Assembly (NCBI GenBank): GCA_041660815.1
Contig: JBAZVN010000007.1
Location: 1-64,000 of the forward strand
Direction of reading: 5' to 3'
From: PALSA-1006 sp041660815
Lineage (GTDB): Bacteria > Pseudomonadota > Gammaproteobacteria > Burkholderiales > Gallionellaceae
DNA length: 64,000 bases
Within the stretch, counting starts at the first letter, position 1. The number at the start of each line of letters is the position of its first letter. Below are positions 8,072-17,729 of this stretch, one piece after another. Under the pieces are notes generated by a model that saw nothing but the letters and a program-made list of their open reading frames with translations, did not search any database and was not told the origin of the DNA. Position numbers and translations under genes: made by a program.

Positions 8072-10702
8072 TCAACCTGCCCCGGGCAATTCAAGATACG
8101 CAATCACTTCCGAGCCATTCCCGGAATACTGAAGTGCATTGCAAGTACCTGATAATAAACGAATTCCTCGTCCATGACGAACTCTTTGATTTTCGGGTTC
8201 AGGGTTATTAATGATGGCGGAAAAATCAAAGCCATCTCCGCTATCTTTAAAATAGATTTTCATAAAATATCCAGCCGCGCAGCGATATTTTTCCAAATGC
8301 ATTTCAATCTGACCACTCTCCAATTCATTCATACGTCTGGCTCGCTCATCGAAATATTCCTCCATGTCGGCACCCTTGTGTTTCAGGCTGGAATTTAATT
8401 TCAGAACACCATGATCAAGCGCGTTATTGAACAACTCGGCCAACACCAGATATATTTTACTGCTGGATTGGTCGCCATCAATTTGCGAGGCAATATTCAC
8501 CAATAGAGGGACGACATCCAGACGCTTTAACTGCTGCTCGGTAAGTGTCAAACGATATTCCCAAACTGGTCTGCCCGGCTTGGAAAAGTCAATATCCGAA
8601 ATCACATGGGGTAATTGGATCGCATCCGGCAAAGCGGCTTGGTTCGCATCGATATTGCTTTCTGTGGGACACTGCACCACTACAATTGCAATATCATCTT
8701 CCTGATCCTGTTCGCCCAACTCGATCATAAGAGTATCCGACAATCTGTCCAGCAAGTTTTCGCGCTGCAACTGATTGGCTTTGCTTAACAGTGCATCATA
8801 CCCGGTGGGATATCCGTTGCTAATGGCGACCATTTCAGTCGCGCCATCCGAACAAAATAATAATTGACTCGCATCTAACCCGTCATAATTAAAGTGCTCT
8901 ACTGCTGTGTTGAAGTTATTTACATTTACCACGCCCATCGGTAAATGTTTGGAAGAGAAGCGATGCTTAATTTCCCGCCCATCGCCCCCCAGTAACAGAA
9001 CCGGCGGCATTCCGCCATTCCACACCTGTATGGTGCGCGACTCGGCATCCATGGACAACAAAACACAGGCCACATAACGCGGCAGCGGCAAATAATTGCG
9101 CACGTGCATATTCATATCTTTGGCGATCGCGGCAATGTCAAAACCCTTGGCGGTCATTTTATAAAACGGCTGGGTAATCGGAATCACCGCTAAAGCAGCC
9201 GTCAAACCGTGACCGGCACTGTCCGCCAGCAACACATGTAAACGGTTATCCGGGGTGCGCGCAAAGGCGATCATATCGCCGCTGAAATTAGTCGCCGGCT
9301 TGAGCATAAATTGCACCAGCGGATCGCTAATTTTATCCAGCGCGGTAAACTGGCGAATGAACTCGCGCGCGGTAATTTCTTCCTCTTTAACCCGCTCGCT
9401 GTACTCCTGCAACAATCGATTTTTCTGCAGCAACTGCCCGGACATTTTGTTCCGCTCTTGCTCCAAGGTAACGCGCGCGGAAATATCCACAAACGTGGTA
9501 ATGACCCCCACCACCACCCCGTCCATAAAGATCGGATGCGCCCAGCATTCAACCTGAACCGGCGAGCCATTTTTATGCCAGAACACTTCTTTATCGGAAT
9601 GAAACGGCTGATGCGTCTGCACCACCAACTGCAAAACGCATTCCGATTCGGGATAATGACTGCCGTCCGCGCGCGTGTGATGGATCAGATTATGAATCTC
9701 CAGCCCCACCAATTCCTTCTCGTCCGAATACCCCAGAAAATCCAGAAAGGACTGATTGACGAATGTACATTTCCCCTTCAAATCAATTGCATATGCACAT
9801 TCCGACATGGCATCCAACAAGCGCTTCATGTTCGCCTTGGCGTCACGCAAATCACGCTCCATGGCTTTGCGCGCACTGATATCCTGCTTCACCGCAACAA
9901 AATGGGTAATCTCACCGCGCTCATCCAGCAACGGGGCGATAGACATCTCTTCATGGTACAAAGAATGATCTTTACGCCGGTTCAGCAACTCTCCCACCCA
10001 AGCATCTTTATTCAGAATGGTCCGCCAAAGTTGCGCGTAAAACTCCTTACTATGCAATCCCGAACGGGTTAACTCACCGCTGTTTTTTCCGGATATTTCC
10101 TCAAACTCAAAACCGGTCATTTGCCGATAGGCTTTATTCGCCCATTCAATGCGCCCCTGCACATCGGTAATCAGCATGGCATTCGCTGCGGCATTTAGGG
10201 CAAATTCCTTGACATAGAGCGCCTCCCGGGTTTTTACCCGCTCGGTGATGTCACGCTGAACTGCCACAAACTGAATCAACTTTCCGGCCTCGTCAAACAC
10301 CGGTGCCATCGACAACTCATTCCAAAATGCACTGCCGTCTTTGCGATAATTCAAAACTTCACCATGAAACGGCAGACCGGCTTGCAAGGCGGCGCTCATT
10401 TTGGCAATCGTTTCCGGGCTGGTCTCCGTACCCTGCAACAGGGCGCAGGATTTACCCAGCACCTCCTGCGGGGTATAGCCTGTAATTTTCTCAAAGCCGG
10501 AATTAACGTAGGTGATTAACCGGTTCGGACCGCTGATTAATACTCCTTCGGAAATTTGCTCCAGCGCTTTTTCGCGCAATTTAAGATTCTGCAGCGCAAG
10601 ATCACGCTGCGCTCGCATCTCCCGGCGTTTCGCGGCCAGCAGCCAGATAACAATGGAGCTGATAAAGCTGCTGGACGCGATTTTTTTAATAGCTTTTATC
10701 AT
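8072..10702 (-). CDS. PAS-PAS-PAS-SpoIIE phosphatase-HATPase switch protein
   Basis: An 876-residue signalling protein. A short hydrophobic N-terminal stretch (11-23) is followed by PAS domains at about 43-155, 165-280 and 288-408, a coiled linker, a SpoIIE/PP2C phosphatase domain (about 455-680; NFSGDM, LLADSAGHG, LLFCSDGATEM) and a C-terminal HATPase of the RsbW type (LAELFNNALDHG, DSGDGFDF, GRGIRLL). It should both phosphorylate and dephosphorylate the STAS protein encoded 82 bases downstream. The first PAS is LOV-like: GKSCALLQG places Cys86 where LOV photoreceptors have their flavin-bonding Cys, and FWNEL plus AVQRDIT are also LOV-like, but the flanking Asn and Arg of NCRFLQ are absent. 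Light or redox sensing is therefore only possible. Confidence 0.9.
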   Translation of the reverse strand: MIKAIKKIASSSFISSIVIWLLAAKRREMRAQRDLALQNLKLREKALEQISEGVLISGPNRLITYVNSGFEKITGYTPQEVLGKSCALLQGTETSPETIAKMSAALQAGLPFHGEVLNYRKDGSAFWNELSMAPVFDEAGKLIQFVAVQRDITERVKTREALYVKEFALNAAANAMLITDVQGRIEWANKAYRQMTGFEFEEISGKNSGELTRSGLHSKEFYAQLWRTILNKDAWVGELLNRRKDHSLYHEEMSIAPLLDERGEITHFVAVKQDISARKAMERDLRDAKANMKRLLDAMSECAYAIDLKGKCTFVNQSFLDFLGYSDEKELVGLEIHNLIHHTRADGSHYPESECVLQLVVQTHQPFHSDKEVFWHKNGSPVQVECWAHPIFMDGVVVGVITTFVDISARVTLEQERNKMSGQLLQKNRLLQEYSERVKEEEITAREFIRQFTALDKISDPLVQFMLKPATNFSGDMIAFARTPDNRLHVLLADSAGHGLTAALAVIPITQPFYKMTAKGFDIAAIAKDMNMHVRNYLPLPRYVACVLLSMDAESRTIQVWNGGMPPVLLLGGDGREIKHRFSSKHLPMGVVNVNNFNTAVEHFNYDGLDASQLLFCSDGATEMVAISNGYPTGYDALLSKANQLQRENLLDRLSDTLMIELGEQDQEDDIAIVVVQCPTESNIDANQAALPDAIQLPHVISDIDFSKPGRPVWEYRLTLTEQQLKRLDVVPLLVNIASQIDGDQSSSKIYLVLAELFNNALDHGVLKLNSSLKHKGADMEEYFDERARRMNELESGQIEMHLEKYRCAAGYFMKIYFKDSGDGFDFSAIINNPEPENQRVRHGRGIRLLSGTCNALQYSGNGSEVIAYLELPGAG

Positions 10703-10768
10703 GGGGTAAGGGGCTTTGTTTGACCAAAGGCTGCTTTGCTATCCGGCGATTCAGTTTGTGGCTCGACA

Positions 10769-12496
10769 TTAACCGGGATAAAAACAAATCCGGTTGCGTC
10801 CGCTCTGCTTGGCTTGATACATCGCCGTGTCGGCAGATTTCAATACTTCTTCTTCACTCTGCTCCGCTGCGATAAATATCGCCACACCGATGCTGGAGGT
10901 GCAAGAATGGGACACCACAGTATCCGACAGGCCTTCCCGTTTCACGCTCAACACATATGGCTGTGCCAACGCATGCAAAATTTTTTCAGCAATCACTTTC
11001 ACTTGCCCTGCAGCTGTGTTCTTATCTTCATCCAACTGGTTGATCAGCACGACAAACTCGTCCCCGCCAAAGCGCGATACCGTATCGGTTTCCCGAACAC
11101 AGGCACACAGCCGCCGCCCTACTTCAATCAACAATAAATCACCGGCATCATGACCGTGCTTATCATTCAGCGGTTTAAAATTATCCAAATCAATGAACAG
11201 CATACCGCTGTATTTTCCCGTGCGCCGGCTGCCGGCCATGATGAGCTTTAAGCGATCATTCAATAAACGCCGATTGGGTAATTTGGTGAGCGAATCATAG
11301 AAAGCATACTGCCGTACCACCTCTTCCATTTCATGCCGCTGACTGATGTCCAAATGCGTTCCCACCACGCGCAACGCAGTGCCATCCTCCGCACGCTCCA
11401 CCACCTTGCCCCGGTCTAAAATCCATACCCAGTGTCCGTCCTTATGACGCATCCGGTGTTCCGATTCATAGCCGGGGCTTTGTCCTGCCAAATGGGGTTG
11501 CAAGGCAGCGTTGATCAACCCCCAATCATCGGGGTGGACTAATTTTTCCCATGTGCCGATGTCGGCGGCCAGTTCCTCGATTTTATAGCCCAACATTTCA
11601 CACCAGCGCCGGTTGAAACTGACTTTGCCACTGGCAATATCCCAATCCCACAAGCCCAAATCTCCTCCTGCCAGCGCCAGCTCCATCTGCTGACTACTTT
11701 GCTCAAGCTGTCGCGACACCCGATTTCTATCGGTAACATCTTGTTTAATTGCGATAAAATTTACAACCTTGGATTGATAATCGAAGATGGGGGCAATCGA
11801 CAACTCTTCGTAATACAGCGTTCCGTCCTTGCGCCGGTTAACTAATTCTCCCTGCCATTTTGAGCCGGATAAAATGGTGTCCCACATCTGTTTATAAAAC
11901 GCTTTATCCTGCACACCGGAGCTGATTAATTCACCGGGCTTCAAGCCGCCGGCTTCCTCCAAAGAATATCCGGTTAATTGGCTGAATGCCGGATTAGCCC
12001 ATTGAATACGGGCATCCGCATCGGTAATCACAATGGCATTGTGCGCCGCATTCAGGGCAGCCTCATACAAACGCAAATTGGCTTCCAGCTTGGCTCTAAC
12101 CAGGGTATGGCGTACCGCCTTGCCCAGATTATCGTGCTCATATTGCCCTTTCACCACAAATTCCTGGGCACCCTGTTCCAATGCCGCAAGCGCGGTCGCC
12201 ATATCGGCATTACCCGAAAGAACAATAATGGGAACCATGGGTACCGCATTTCGCATCGCGGTGACCGTGTCCAGTCCTTCAGAATCCGGCAAATTTAAAT
12301 CCAACAAAATCACGTCCGGCTTTTGCTTCAACGCCAACTTTTTGGCATCCGCCAAACTGGTTGCCCATCTCACGGTGTCGCGCTCAACGTCCACTCCATA
12401 GCCGGCCATGCGCAGATAAACGCGGATCAGACCATAATCTCCCGCATCATCTTCCACGGCTAAAATATTTACTTCACTGACTGGTTTATCTGGCAT
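10769..12496 (-). CDS. Response regulator with PAS domains and diguanylate cyclase (REC-PAS-PAS-GGDEF)
   Basis: 575 residues: receiver domain at 8-130 (VEDDAGDY, phospho-acceptor in VILLDLNLP, late Lys in VVKG), PAS at about 140-250, a second PAS_3-type domain at 266-385 (GLWDWDIASG), then GGDEF at about 400-570. The active site SRFGGDEFVV is intact, and RETD five residues before it is the RxxD inhibitory site, so a product-inhibited diguanylate cyclase is expected. It lies 66 bases upstream of the SpoIIE gene on the same strand. In Pseudomonas the comparable HsbR/HsbA switch controls a diguanylate cyclase (HsbD), which makes this protein a candidate output of the STAS module. Confidence 0.92.
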   Translation of the reverse strand: MPDKPVSEVNILAVEDDAGDYGLIRVYLRMAGYGVDVERDTVRWATSLADAKKLALKQKPDVILLDLNLPDSEGLDTVTAMRNAVPMVPIIVLSGNADMATALAALEQGAQEFVVKGQYEHDNLGKAVRHTLVRAKLEANLRLYEAALNAAHNAIVITDADARIQWANPAFSQLTGYSLEEAGGLKPGELISSGVQDKAFYKQMWDTILSGSKWQGELVNRRKDGTLYYEELSIAPIFDYQSKVVNFIAIKQDVTDRNRVSRQLEQSSQQMELALAGGDLGLWDWDIASGKVSFNRRWCEMLGYKIEELAADIGTWEKLVHPDDWGLINAALQPHLAGQSPGYESEHRMRHKDGHWVWILDRGKVVERAEDGTALRVVGTHLDISQRHEMEEVVRQYAFYDSLTKLPNRRLLNDRLKLIMAGSRRTGKYSGMLFIDLDNFKPLNDKHGHDAGDLLLIEVGRRLCACVRETDTVSRFGGDEFVVLINQLDEDKNTAAGQVKVIAEKILHALAQPYVLSVKREGLSDTVVSHSCTSSIGVAIFIAAEQSEEEVLKSADTAMYQAKQSGRNRICFYPG

Positions 12497-12573
12497 TTTA
12501 TTGTTAATAATAATTTATTGTGACTATGACAGCATAATGAGCAATAGCACAAATGTGCGCTATAACTGTTCAC

Positions 12574-13020
12574 CTAATAATGTGTTTCCGGCAAGCGTAC
12601 CAAATGAAACCAATAATCACACATGCGTGCAACGGTCTCAAAAAGTTTATCCGGGTCTGCATCTTTAACGAAATAACTCGCCGCCCCCAAACTATAAGCT
12701 CTACTGATATCGGCTGGCAGCGTTGAAGTGCCAAACACAACCAGAGGAATGATGCATAGGCGCTCTTCTTTTTTTATCATTTCAATAAACGCCAGACCAC
12801 TCAAACCGTGAATTTTTAGATCCACCAGAATCAAGTCGGGGCGGGGTGTCAAATTGCTCCGCACATCGAGATTCAGTAAATATTGCAGCGCTTTCACTCC
12901 GTCCCGCTCTTGATGCACACCGATCGGCAACCCCGTTTTATCCAGTGCCGACTTCAACTGGCGTGCATCGTCCGCATCGTCTTCAAGCAATAATATTCCA
13001 AGATTTCGTGGCTCGTTCAT
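12574..13020 (-). CDS. Single-domain response regulator (CheY/Rcp1-like)
   Basis: A 148-residue stand-alone receiver. The ATG at 13020 (MNEPRNLGILL) is chosen because GGAGG lies seven bases before it; an upstream in-frame start would add nine residues that do not resemble the family. It has LLEDDADD at the acidic pocket, the acceptor Asp in LILVDLKIHG, and the conserved Lys in YFVKDAD. The extended loop DLNVRSNL-type insert after beta-3 is typical of Rcp1-like regulators that pair with PAS- or phytochrome-type kinases. It lies between two c-di-GMP genes, so it may relay phosphate in the same circuit. No cognate kinase is adjacent. Confidence 0.88.
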   Translation of the reverse strand: MNEPRNLGILLLEDDADDARQLKSALDKTGLPIGVHQERDGVKALQYLLNLDVRSNLTPRPDLILVDLKIHGLSGLAFIEMIKKEERLCIIPLVVFGTSTLPADISRAYSLGAASYFVKDADPDKLFETVARMCDYWFHLVRLPETHY

Positions 13021-13122
13021 AGCATCCTCCGCCCGATAAATTCCCACTCACCAACACAGCCAACCTATTGTTTTATAAAAATTCAATAGTAAAAAAGCAT
13101 CCGCCTGCGCGCTCGAATAATG

Positions 13123-15552
13123 CTAATTCAGTAATCGCTCAAAGTCAGTTGCTGAAACTGGCCGGGAAAATAAATAACCCTGCCCATAATCACAGCCCAT
13201 GTCACGCAGCAAAATGTGTTGCCCCTCGGTCTCAATACCTTCCGCGATCACCTTCAATCCCAATTCATGCGCCATCACAATAATCGCTTTGGACAAAGCC
13301 CGGGTGCTGGCATCCGTTTCAATATTACACACAAACGATTGGTCGATTTTCAAATAATCAATGTCAAATTTATTCAAATAGGCCAGCGCGGAATAACCCG
13401 TGCCAAAATCATCGATGGCGACTTGTACCCCCGCATCCCTGAGGGCGAGCAGTTTTTGCGAGACGATTGCATCGGCATTCATCAGTAAACCTTCGGTAAT
13501 TTCAATCGCGATACTGGAGCCCGGCAATCCCATGTTCTGCAAAGCGGGCAGCCATTGATCAAAAAAATGATGATCATTACGAAACTGTATCGGCGATTTA
13601 TTCACGCTGATTTGAAAATCCTCCGAATAACGTTCGCGCCACTGCTTAACCTGTTTTGCAGCCTGATGAAATACCCAATCGCCTATCTCGACGATCATGC
13701 CACTATGTTCCGCAAGCGGAATAAACTCGGCTGGACTGATCATGCCACGCTCGGGATTTTGCCAGCGAATTAATGCTTCGGCTTTATGAATGCGCCCGGT
13801 ATTTAATTCAAGGATGGGTTGATAAAACACTCTGAACTGTTTACCTTCCAGGGCATTGCGCAGATCATTGGTCAGACGCATGCGTTTTTGCGCCTCTTCC
13901 TGCAGGGCCGACGTGAAATAACTGTAGCGATTGCGCCCCTGAGTTTTGGCCGCGTACATGGCCTGATCCACATGCTTGAGCAAATCGTCAATGTTGGTGG
14001 CATCATACGGAAACAGGGTAATACCGATACTGGCCGAAACAAACACAGTCTCCTCATCCAAATCAAACGCCGGAGATAAGGCATTAATAATTTTCTTGGC
14101 CACTTCATCCACATGCCCGATACTGTTTAAATCAGTCAAAATAATACCGAACTCATCTCCCCCCATGCGCGCAATGGTGTCTGAATCCCGCACACAGCGC
14201 GCCAGACGCCGCGATGCATCAACCAGCAACACATCCCCCTTGTCGTGCCCCAGTGTGTCATTCACTTCTTTGAAGTTATCCAGATCAATCAGCAATAGCG
14301 CCACCGGCAGTTTCGCGCGCTGGGCTTTTTTGATTTCCTGCTCCAGCCGGTCGCGGAACATATTGCGATTGGGCAAACCGGTCAGCCGGTCAAAATTGGC
14401 TTGATGCCAAATAACTTCATCGGATTTCTTAAGCGCGGTAATGTCGTAAAACCAACCCAAATTTGCCATTTCATTGGCGTATTTAATTCGCAAATAAGAG
14501 GCCAGCACCCAAACCTGACCTTTACCCCGGATATTCAACTCTACCAGTCTATCGGTCACTTCTCCGCCCGCATCCAAACAGTCCATTACTTCTTTGTACT
14601 CTGCCGGGTTGGCATAGAAAACACCTATCTTTGACCCCGGCAAATTGAGCAAATCAACATTAATTAACTCGGCGTAACGCTTATTGGCAAACAACACGCG
14701 CCGCTCAGCCTCGCTGGTAATGCGCACCGCAATCGGACTGGTCTCCAGCATAAAACGCAACATCAATTCGCTTTCCTGCAACTGCCTGGTCAGTTCGCGT
14801 TTACGCGAGAAAGTAACCAGAATCATGGCGGTTAATGCAAACATCACGGTGACGAGGGTAATCGCCAAAGCCAGGGTATTGGCATTAAAAGCGGTATCGG
14901 GCGGGTTAACGACATCGCCTCGTACAAAATACGCCGCCTGCATGGCGATATAGTGCATCCCGGAAATTGCTCCTCCCAGAATCAGGGCAACAACCAGCGC
15001 ATTGCGTTGACTCGCGACTTGAAGTTTTACTTCTGTTTTTAACGCAAGGTAAGCCAGCAATACCGCGACCAACAGGGATAGGAGAAACCACCACGGATCG
15101 TAGAGCACAAAGCCGTCCAAATGCATGGCCGCCATGCCGGTGTAGTGCATAAGTCCAATACCGGCACCCAACAAGACGCTGCTAATCGGCAAGCTAAATT
15201 TGAATGCGTGGCGCCGGCCTATCAAGCCCAATGCCACACCACTGGCGAGGATGCCGGGAAACATGGAAACAAAGGTAAGCAGCGGGTCATAGTGAACGCC
15301 ACAGGGCAGGCTCAAGGACAACATGCCGATAAAGTGCATCCCCCAAATACCGATGCCCAACACAACTGCGCTGACCAATGCCCAAATTGAACGCGCCAGA
15401 CGGTCGGGTGAAGCAGCAATTCTGGCAGAGGTATTGAGAGCCGCATAGGCGGCAAAGACAGCAAGCAACACCGACACCACAACCCACTTCAGGTCATAGC
15501 TTCCCGCATAAAGAAGAGAGGCGTCAGGTGGCGCGCTGATAAATTGAATCAA
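13123..15552 (-). CDS. MHYT-PAS-GGDEF-EAL membrane c-di-GMP protein
   Basis: 809 residues. The first ~250 form a seven-helix MHYT sensor with the repeated motif visible as GMHFIGM, LMHYTGM and SGMHYIAM, thought to bind copper and to sense a diatomic gas or redox state. A PAS domain (about 262-370) precedes GGDEF (ARMGGDEFGI, with inhibitory RDSD upstream) and EAL (KAEALIRW, DDFGTGYSAL, YLKIDQSF). All catalytic motifs of both enzymes look intact, so it could make or break c-di-GMP. The domain order matches the YkoW/MucR class of bifunctional proteins. It is the first gene of the five-gene minus-strand signalling run. Confidence 0.93.
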   Translation of the reverse strand: MIQFISAPPDASLLYAGSYDLKWVVVSVLLAVFAAYAALNTSARIAASPDRLARSIWALVSAVVLGIGIWGMHFIGMLSLSLPCGVHYDPLLTFVSMFPGILASGVALGLIGRRHAFKFSLPISSVLLGAGIGLMHYTGMAAMHLDGFVLYDPWWFLLSLLVAVLLAYLALKTEVKLQVASQRNALVVALILGGAISGMHYIAMQAAYFVRGDVVNPPDTAFNANTLALAITLVTVMFALTAMILVTFSRKRELTRQLQESELMLRFMLETSPIAVRITSEAERRVLFANKRYAELINVDLLNLPGSKIGVFYANPAEYKEVMDCLDAGGEVTDRLVELNIRGKGQVWVLASYLRIKYANEMANLGWFYDITALKKSDEVIWHQANFDRLTGLPNRNMFRDRLEQEIKKAQRAKLPVALLLIDLDNFKEVNDTLGHDKGDVLLVDASRRLARCVRDSDTIARMGGDEFGIILTDLNSIGHVDEVAKKIINALSPAFDLDEETVFVSASIGITLFPYDATNIDDLLKHVDQAMYAAKTQGRNRYSYFTSALQEEAQKRMRLTNDLRNALEGKQFRVFYQPILELNTGRIHKAEALIRWQNPERGMISPAEFIPLAEHSGMIVEIGDWVFHQAAKQVKQWRERYSEDFQISVNKSPIQFRNDHHFFDQWLPALQNMGLPGSSIAIEITEGLLMNADAIVSQKLLALRDAGVQVAIDDFGTGYSALAYLNKFDIDYLKIDQSFVCNIETDASTRALSKAIIVMAHELGLKVIAEGIETEGQHILLRDMGCDYGQGYLFSRPVSATDFERLLN

Positions 15553-15595
15553 GATATATATCTACGTTTGGTGAAGCCATCAGAAAACCATATTC

Positions 15596-15637
15596 AGCCG
15601 CAGATTAGCACGAATTAGCGCGGAACGATCTGCGGCT
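15596..15637. repeat. Inverted repeat downstream of purM
   Basis: AGCCGCAGAT at 15596-15605 pairs with ATCTGCGGCT at 15628-15637 across a 22-base loop. It lies 12 bases after the purM stop and 44 bases before the start of the MHYT gene, both on the minus strand. There is no U-tract, so it may be a weak terminator, an mRNA-stabilising hairpin or a dispersed repeat. Confidence 0.5.
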
Positions 15638-15648
15638 AAAAACTACAT

Positions 15649-16692
15649 TTATTTAACCTGCGTCTGATGCTCATCGCCCTGACGTGCACGGATCACACCG
15701 ATACGCGACACCGACTCCCCAAGGGTCTGTAAACTTTTTACTGCCGCATCCGCATCCTGTGCGGCGACGATGACCACCATGCCAATTCCGCAATTAAACG
15801 TACGGAACATTTCCTGCGCATCAACATTACCCTGTTCACGCAACCATTCAAACAGTTTTGGCATCTGCCAGGTCTTGCTATCAATATCCGCAACCACATT
15901 GGACGGCAGCACGCGCGGCACGTTTTCGGTAATACCACCACCGGTGATATGTGCCATCCCCTTCACCGTAAGCTGCTGCATCAATGCCAGCAGCGGCTTC
16001 ACATACAGACGTGTCGGCGCCATGATGCAATCCGCCAGACAGCGTTCGCCGTCAAATTTGGCATTCAAATCTGGATGCGAGCGTTCGATAATTTTACGCA
16101 CCAGCGAATATCCGTTGGAGTGAGCGCCATTGGATGCCAGCCCCAGCACCACGTCGCCCGCTTGAATGTCGGCGCCGGTGATGATTTTGGATTTTTCCAC
16201 CACTCCCACGGCAAAGCCGGCCAAGTCATATTCGCCGACCGGATACATGCCCGGCATTTCTGCCGTTTCGCCGCCAATCAGTGCGCAACCCGATTGTTCA
16301 CAACCGTAGGCAATGCCTTTAATGACTTCCGTCGCGGCAGGAACATCCAACTTTCCGCAGGCAAAATAATCCAGAAAAAATAACGGCTCAGCGCCCTGCA
16401 CTAAAATATCATTAACACTCATGGCAACCAGATCAATGCCCACTGTGTCATGCCGGTTTAATTCAAAAGCCAGTTTAAGTTTGGTGCCCACGCCATCCGT
16501 GCCAGACACCAATACCGGCTCTTTAAATTTCTTGGAGATTTCCACCAAACCGCCAAAACCGCCGATGCCACTCAATACTTCGGGGCGCATGGTGCGTTTG
16601 GCAAACGGTTTAATATTTTCAACCAGTTGATCTCCGGCATCGATATCAACGCCGGCATCGCGATAGGAAAGACTATTGGTAGCTGTGCTCAA
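15649..16692 (-). CDS. purM: Phosphoribosylformylglycinamidine cyclo-ligase (PurM)
   Basis: 347 residues, full length for the family. It closes the imidazole ring of purines: FGAM plus ATP gives AIR, in the cytosol. Visible motifs are LSYRDAGVDIDAGD at the N-terminus, the glycine-rich GIGGFGG, the substrate loop VSGTDGVGTKLK, and ALIGGETAEMPGMY. The start codon is TTG at 16692; no ATG in frame would keep the conserved N-terminus, and proteins of this group start at this place. The gene stands apart from purL, which lies 33 kb away. Confidence 0.97.
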   Translation of the reverse strand: MSTATNSLSYRDAGVDIDAGDQLVENIKPFAKRTMRPEVLSGIGGFGGLVEISKKFKEPVLVSGTDGVGTKLKLAFELNRHDTVGIDLVAMSVNDILVQGAEPLFFLDYFACGKLDVPAATEVIKGIAYGCEQSGCALIGGETAEMPGMYPVGEYDLAGFAVGVVEKSKIITGADIQAGDVVLGLASNGAHSNGYSLVRKIIERSHPDLNAKFDGERCLADCIMAPTRLYVKPLLALMQQLTVKGMAHITGGGITENVPRVLPSNVVADIDSKTWQMPKLFEWLREQGNVDAQEMFRTFNCGIGMVVIVAAQDADAAVKSLQTLGESVSRIGVIRARQGDEHQTQVK

Positions 16693-16838
16693 GATAAGTT
16701 CTCGCTTTTAATAAAAAATTTATGTCATCAGGGAACGGAAGTGGGACATTCGGCAAGGGAAAAATCTGTACACCGCATTTACCCTTCAGCACCAAAGGTG
16801 CGCCTTTTTCCCCTTCTCCTTTCCCAATCTATCCGGTA

Positions 16839-17699
16839 CTACTTCTCGTTATGCGAGTGAAGACCGGACGAATCACACATCGTGCCGGCATTCACCCCGA
16901 TCATCACCATTACCTGTTCGGGCTTTATCCGCAGCAACTCTGAAATATCTTTATAATCATCAGGTAACGCCGCATCATCCCAACCATTAGCCGAGTGTCG
17001 CGCCAGATTAACCGCCAGAATGACATTGCGCACGCGCTGCTGCGAACTGCATTCATCATCCATCAGGGTTAACAGCAGTTCGGGAAGTCCCCAAGCCTTA
17101 ACCAAGTGTTGCTGCAAATCAAACAAGTTAAAACCCAGCACTTCTTCTTGCGCAGCGCGACTGCGCAGAGATTTATCGGCAATTTGCATGTCTCTGATTT
17201 GCATCATTTCCTGGGGCGCAAAACACCACATCAGCATTTCAGAAAGATCATGCAACAAAGCGGCAATACGCACCTCTTCAAAGTGCAGGTCACTCATATG
17301 CACTGCCCACTCATAGGCATATTCGGAGGCGCGATGTGAGCGGTGAATAATATGCAACAATTGCACCAGCGCATCATTATGTCCGGCCAACACATCCTGC
17401 ACCCAGGGTTGCGGCGGAATCTTGTCGAAGAAAGCTTCCACCCCCATCATGATGAGCGCCTGTTCGACCAAAATAACTTCACTTAATTGGCTGCGATGTT
17501 TATGGTTTTGCAAATAACGCAATACCTTGACGGTCATCATCGGATCAACGGCAATCACCTGGGCAACACCCCGCGCGCTTAATCTATTTTGATCTTCACG
17601 CATGGTCGCCAACTCACGGGCAGTATGTTTTAACACAGGTAGTTCTGCGAAACTTAGAACACTCACCCAGTGCTCAATTCCCTTTTGTTCCTGCTGCAT
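16839..17699 (-). CDS. HDOD-domain signalling protein
   Basis: A 286-residue HDOD protein. GGGGGAGG lies directly before the ATG at 17699. The domain shows LPVLKHTARELATM, MTVKVLRYLQNH, a conserved mid-region IMMGVEAF, and a degenerate HD site (AALLHDLSEMLMW). HDOD proteins lack the full phosphohydrolase site and usually act as regulatory or scaffold proteins in stress, motility or c-di-GMP circuits. Between purM and a deacetylase-like gene, the context is not informative. A second HDOD protein is encoded at 57116-57964. Confidence 0.85.
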   Translation of the reverse strand: MQQEQKGIEHWVSVLSFAELPVLKHTARELATMREDQNRLSARGVAQVIAVDPMMTVKVLRYLQNHKHRSQLSEVILVEQALIMMGVEAFFDKIPPQPWVQDVLAGHNDALVQLLHIIHRSHRASEYAYEWAVHMSDLHFEEVRIAALLHDLSEMLMWCFAPQEMMQIRDMQIADKSLRSRAAQEEVLGFNLFDLQQHLVKAWGLPELLLTLMDDECSSQQRVRNVILAVNLARHSANGWDDAALPDDYKDISELLRIKPEQVMVMIGVNAGTMCDSSGLHSHNEK

Positions 17700-17729
17700 A
17701 CAACCTCCCCCGTTTTAATGTGCAGATTT

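Noticed and set aside
9311..10072. 253-codon open frame on the plus strand
   Set aside because: Antisense to the PAS/SpoIIE gene, with no start signal or recognisable motif.
16789..16811. Hairpin GCACC-AAA-GGTGC followed by GCCTTTTT on the plus strand
   Set aside because: Neighbouring genes are on the minus strand, so there is no plus-strand transcript to end; the stem is only five pairs.
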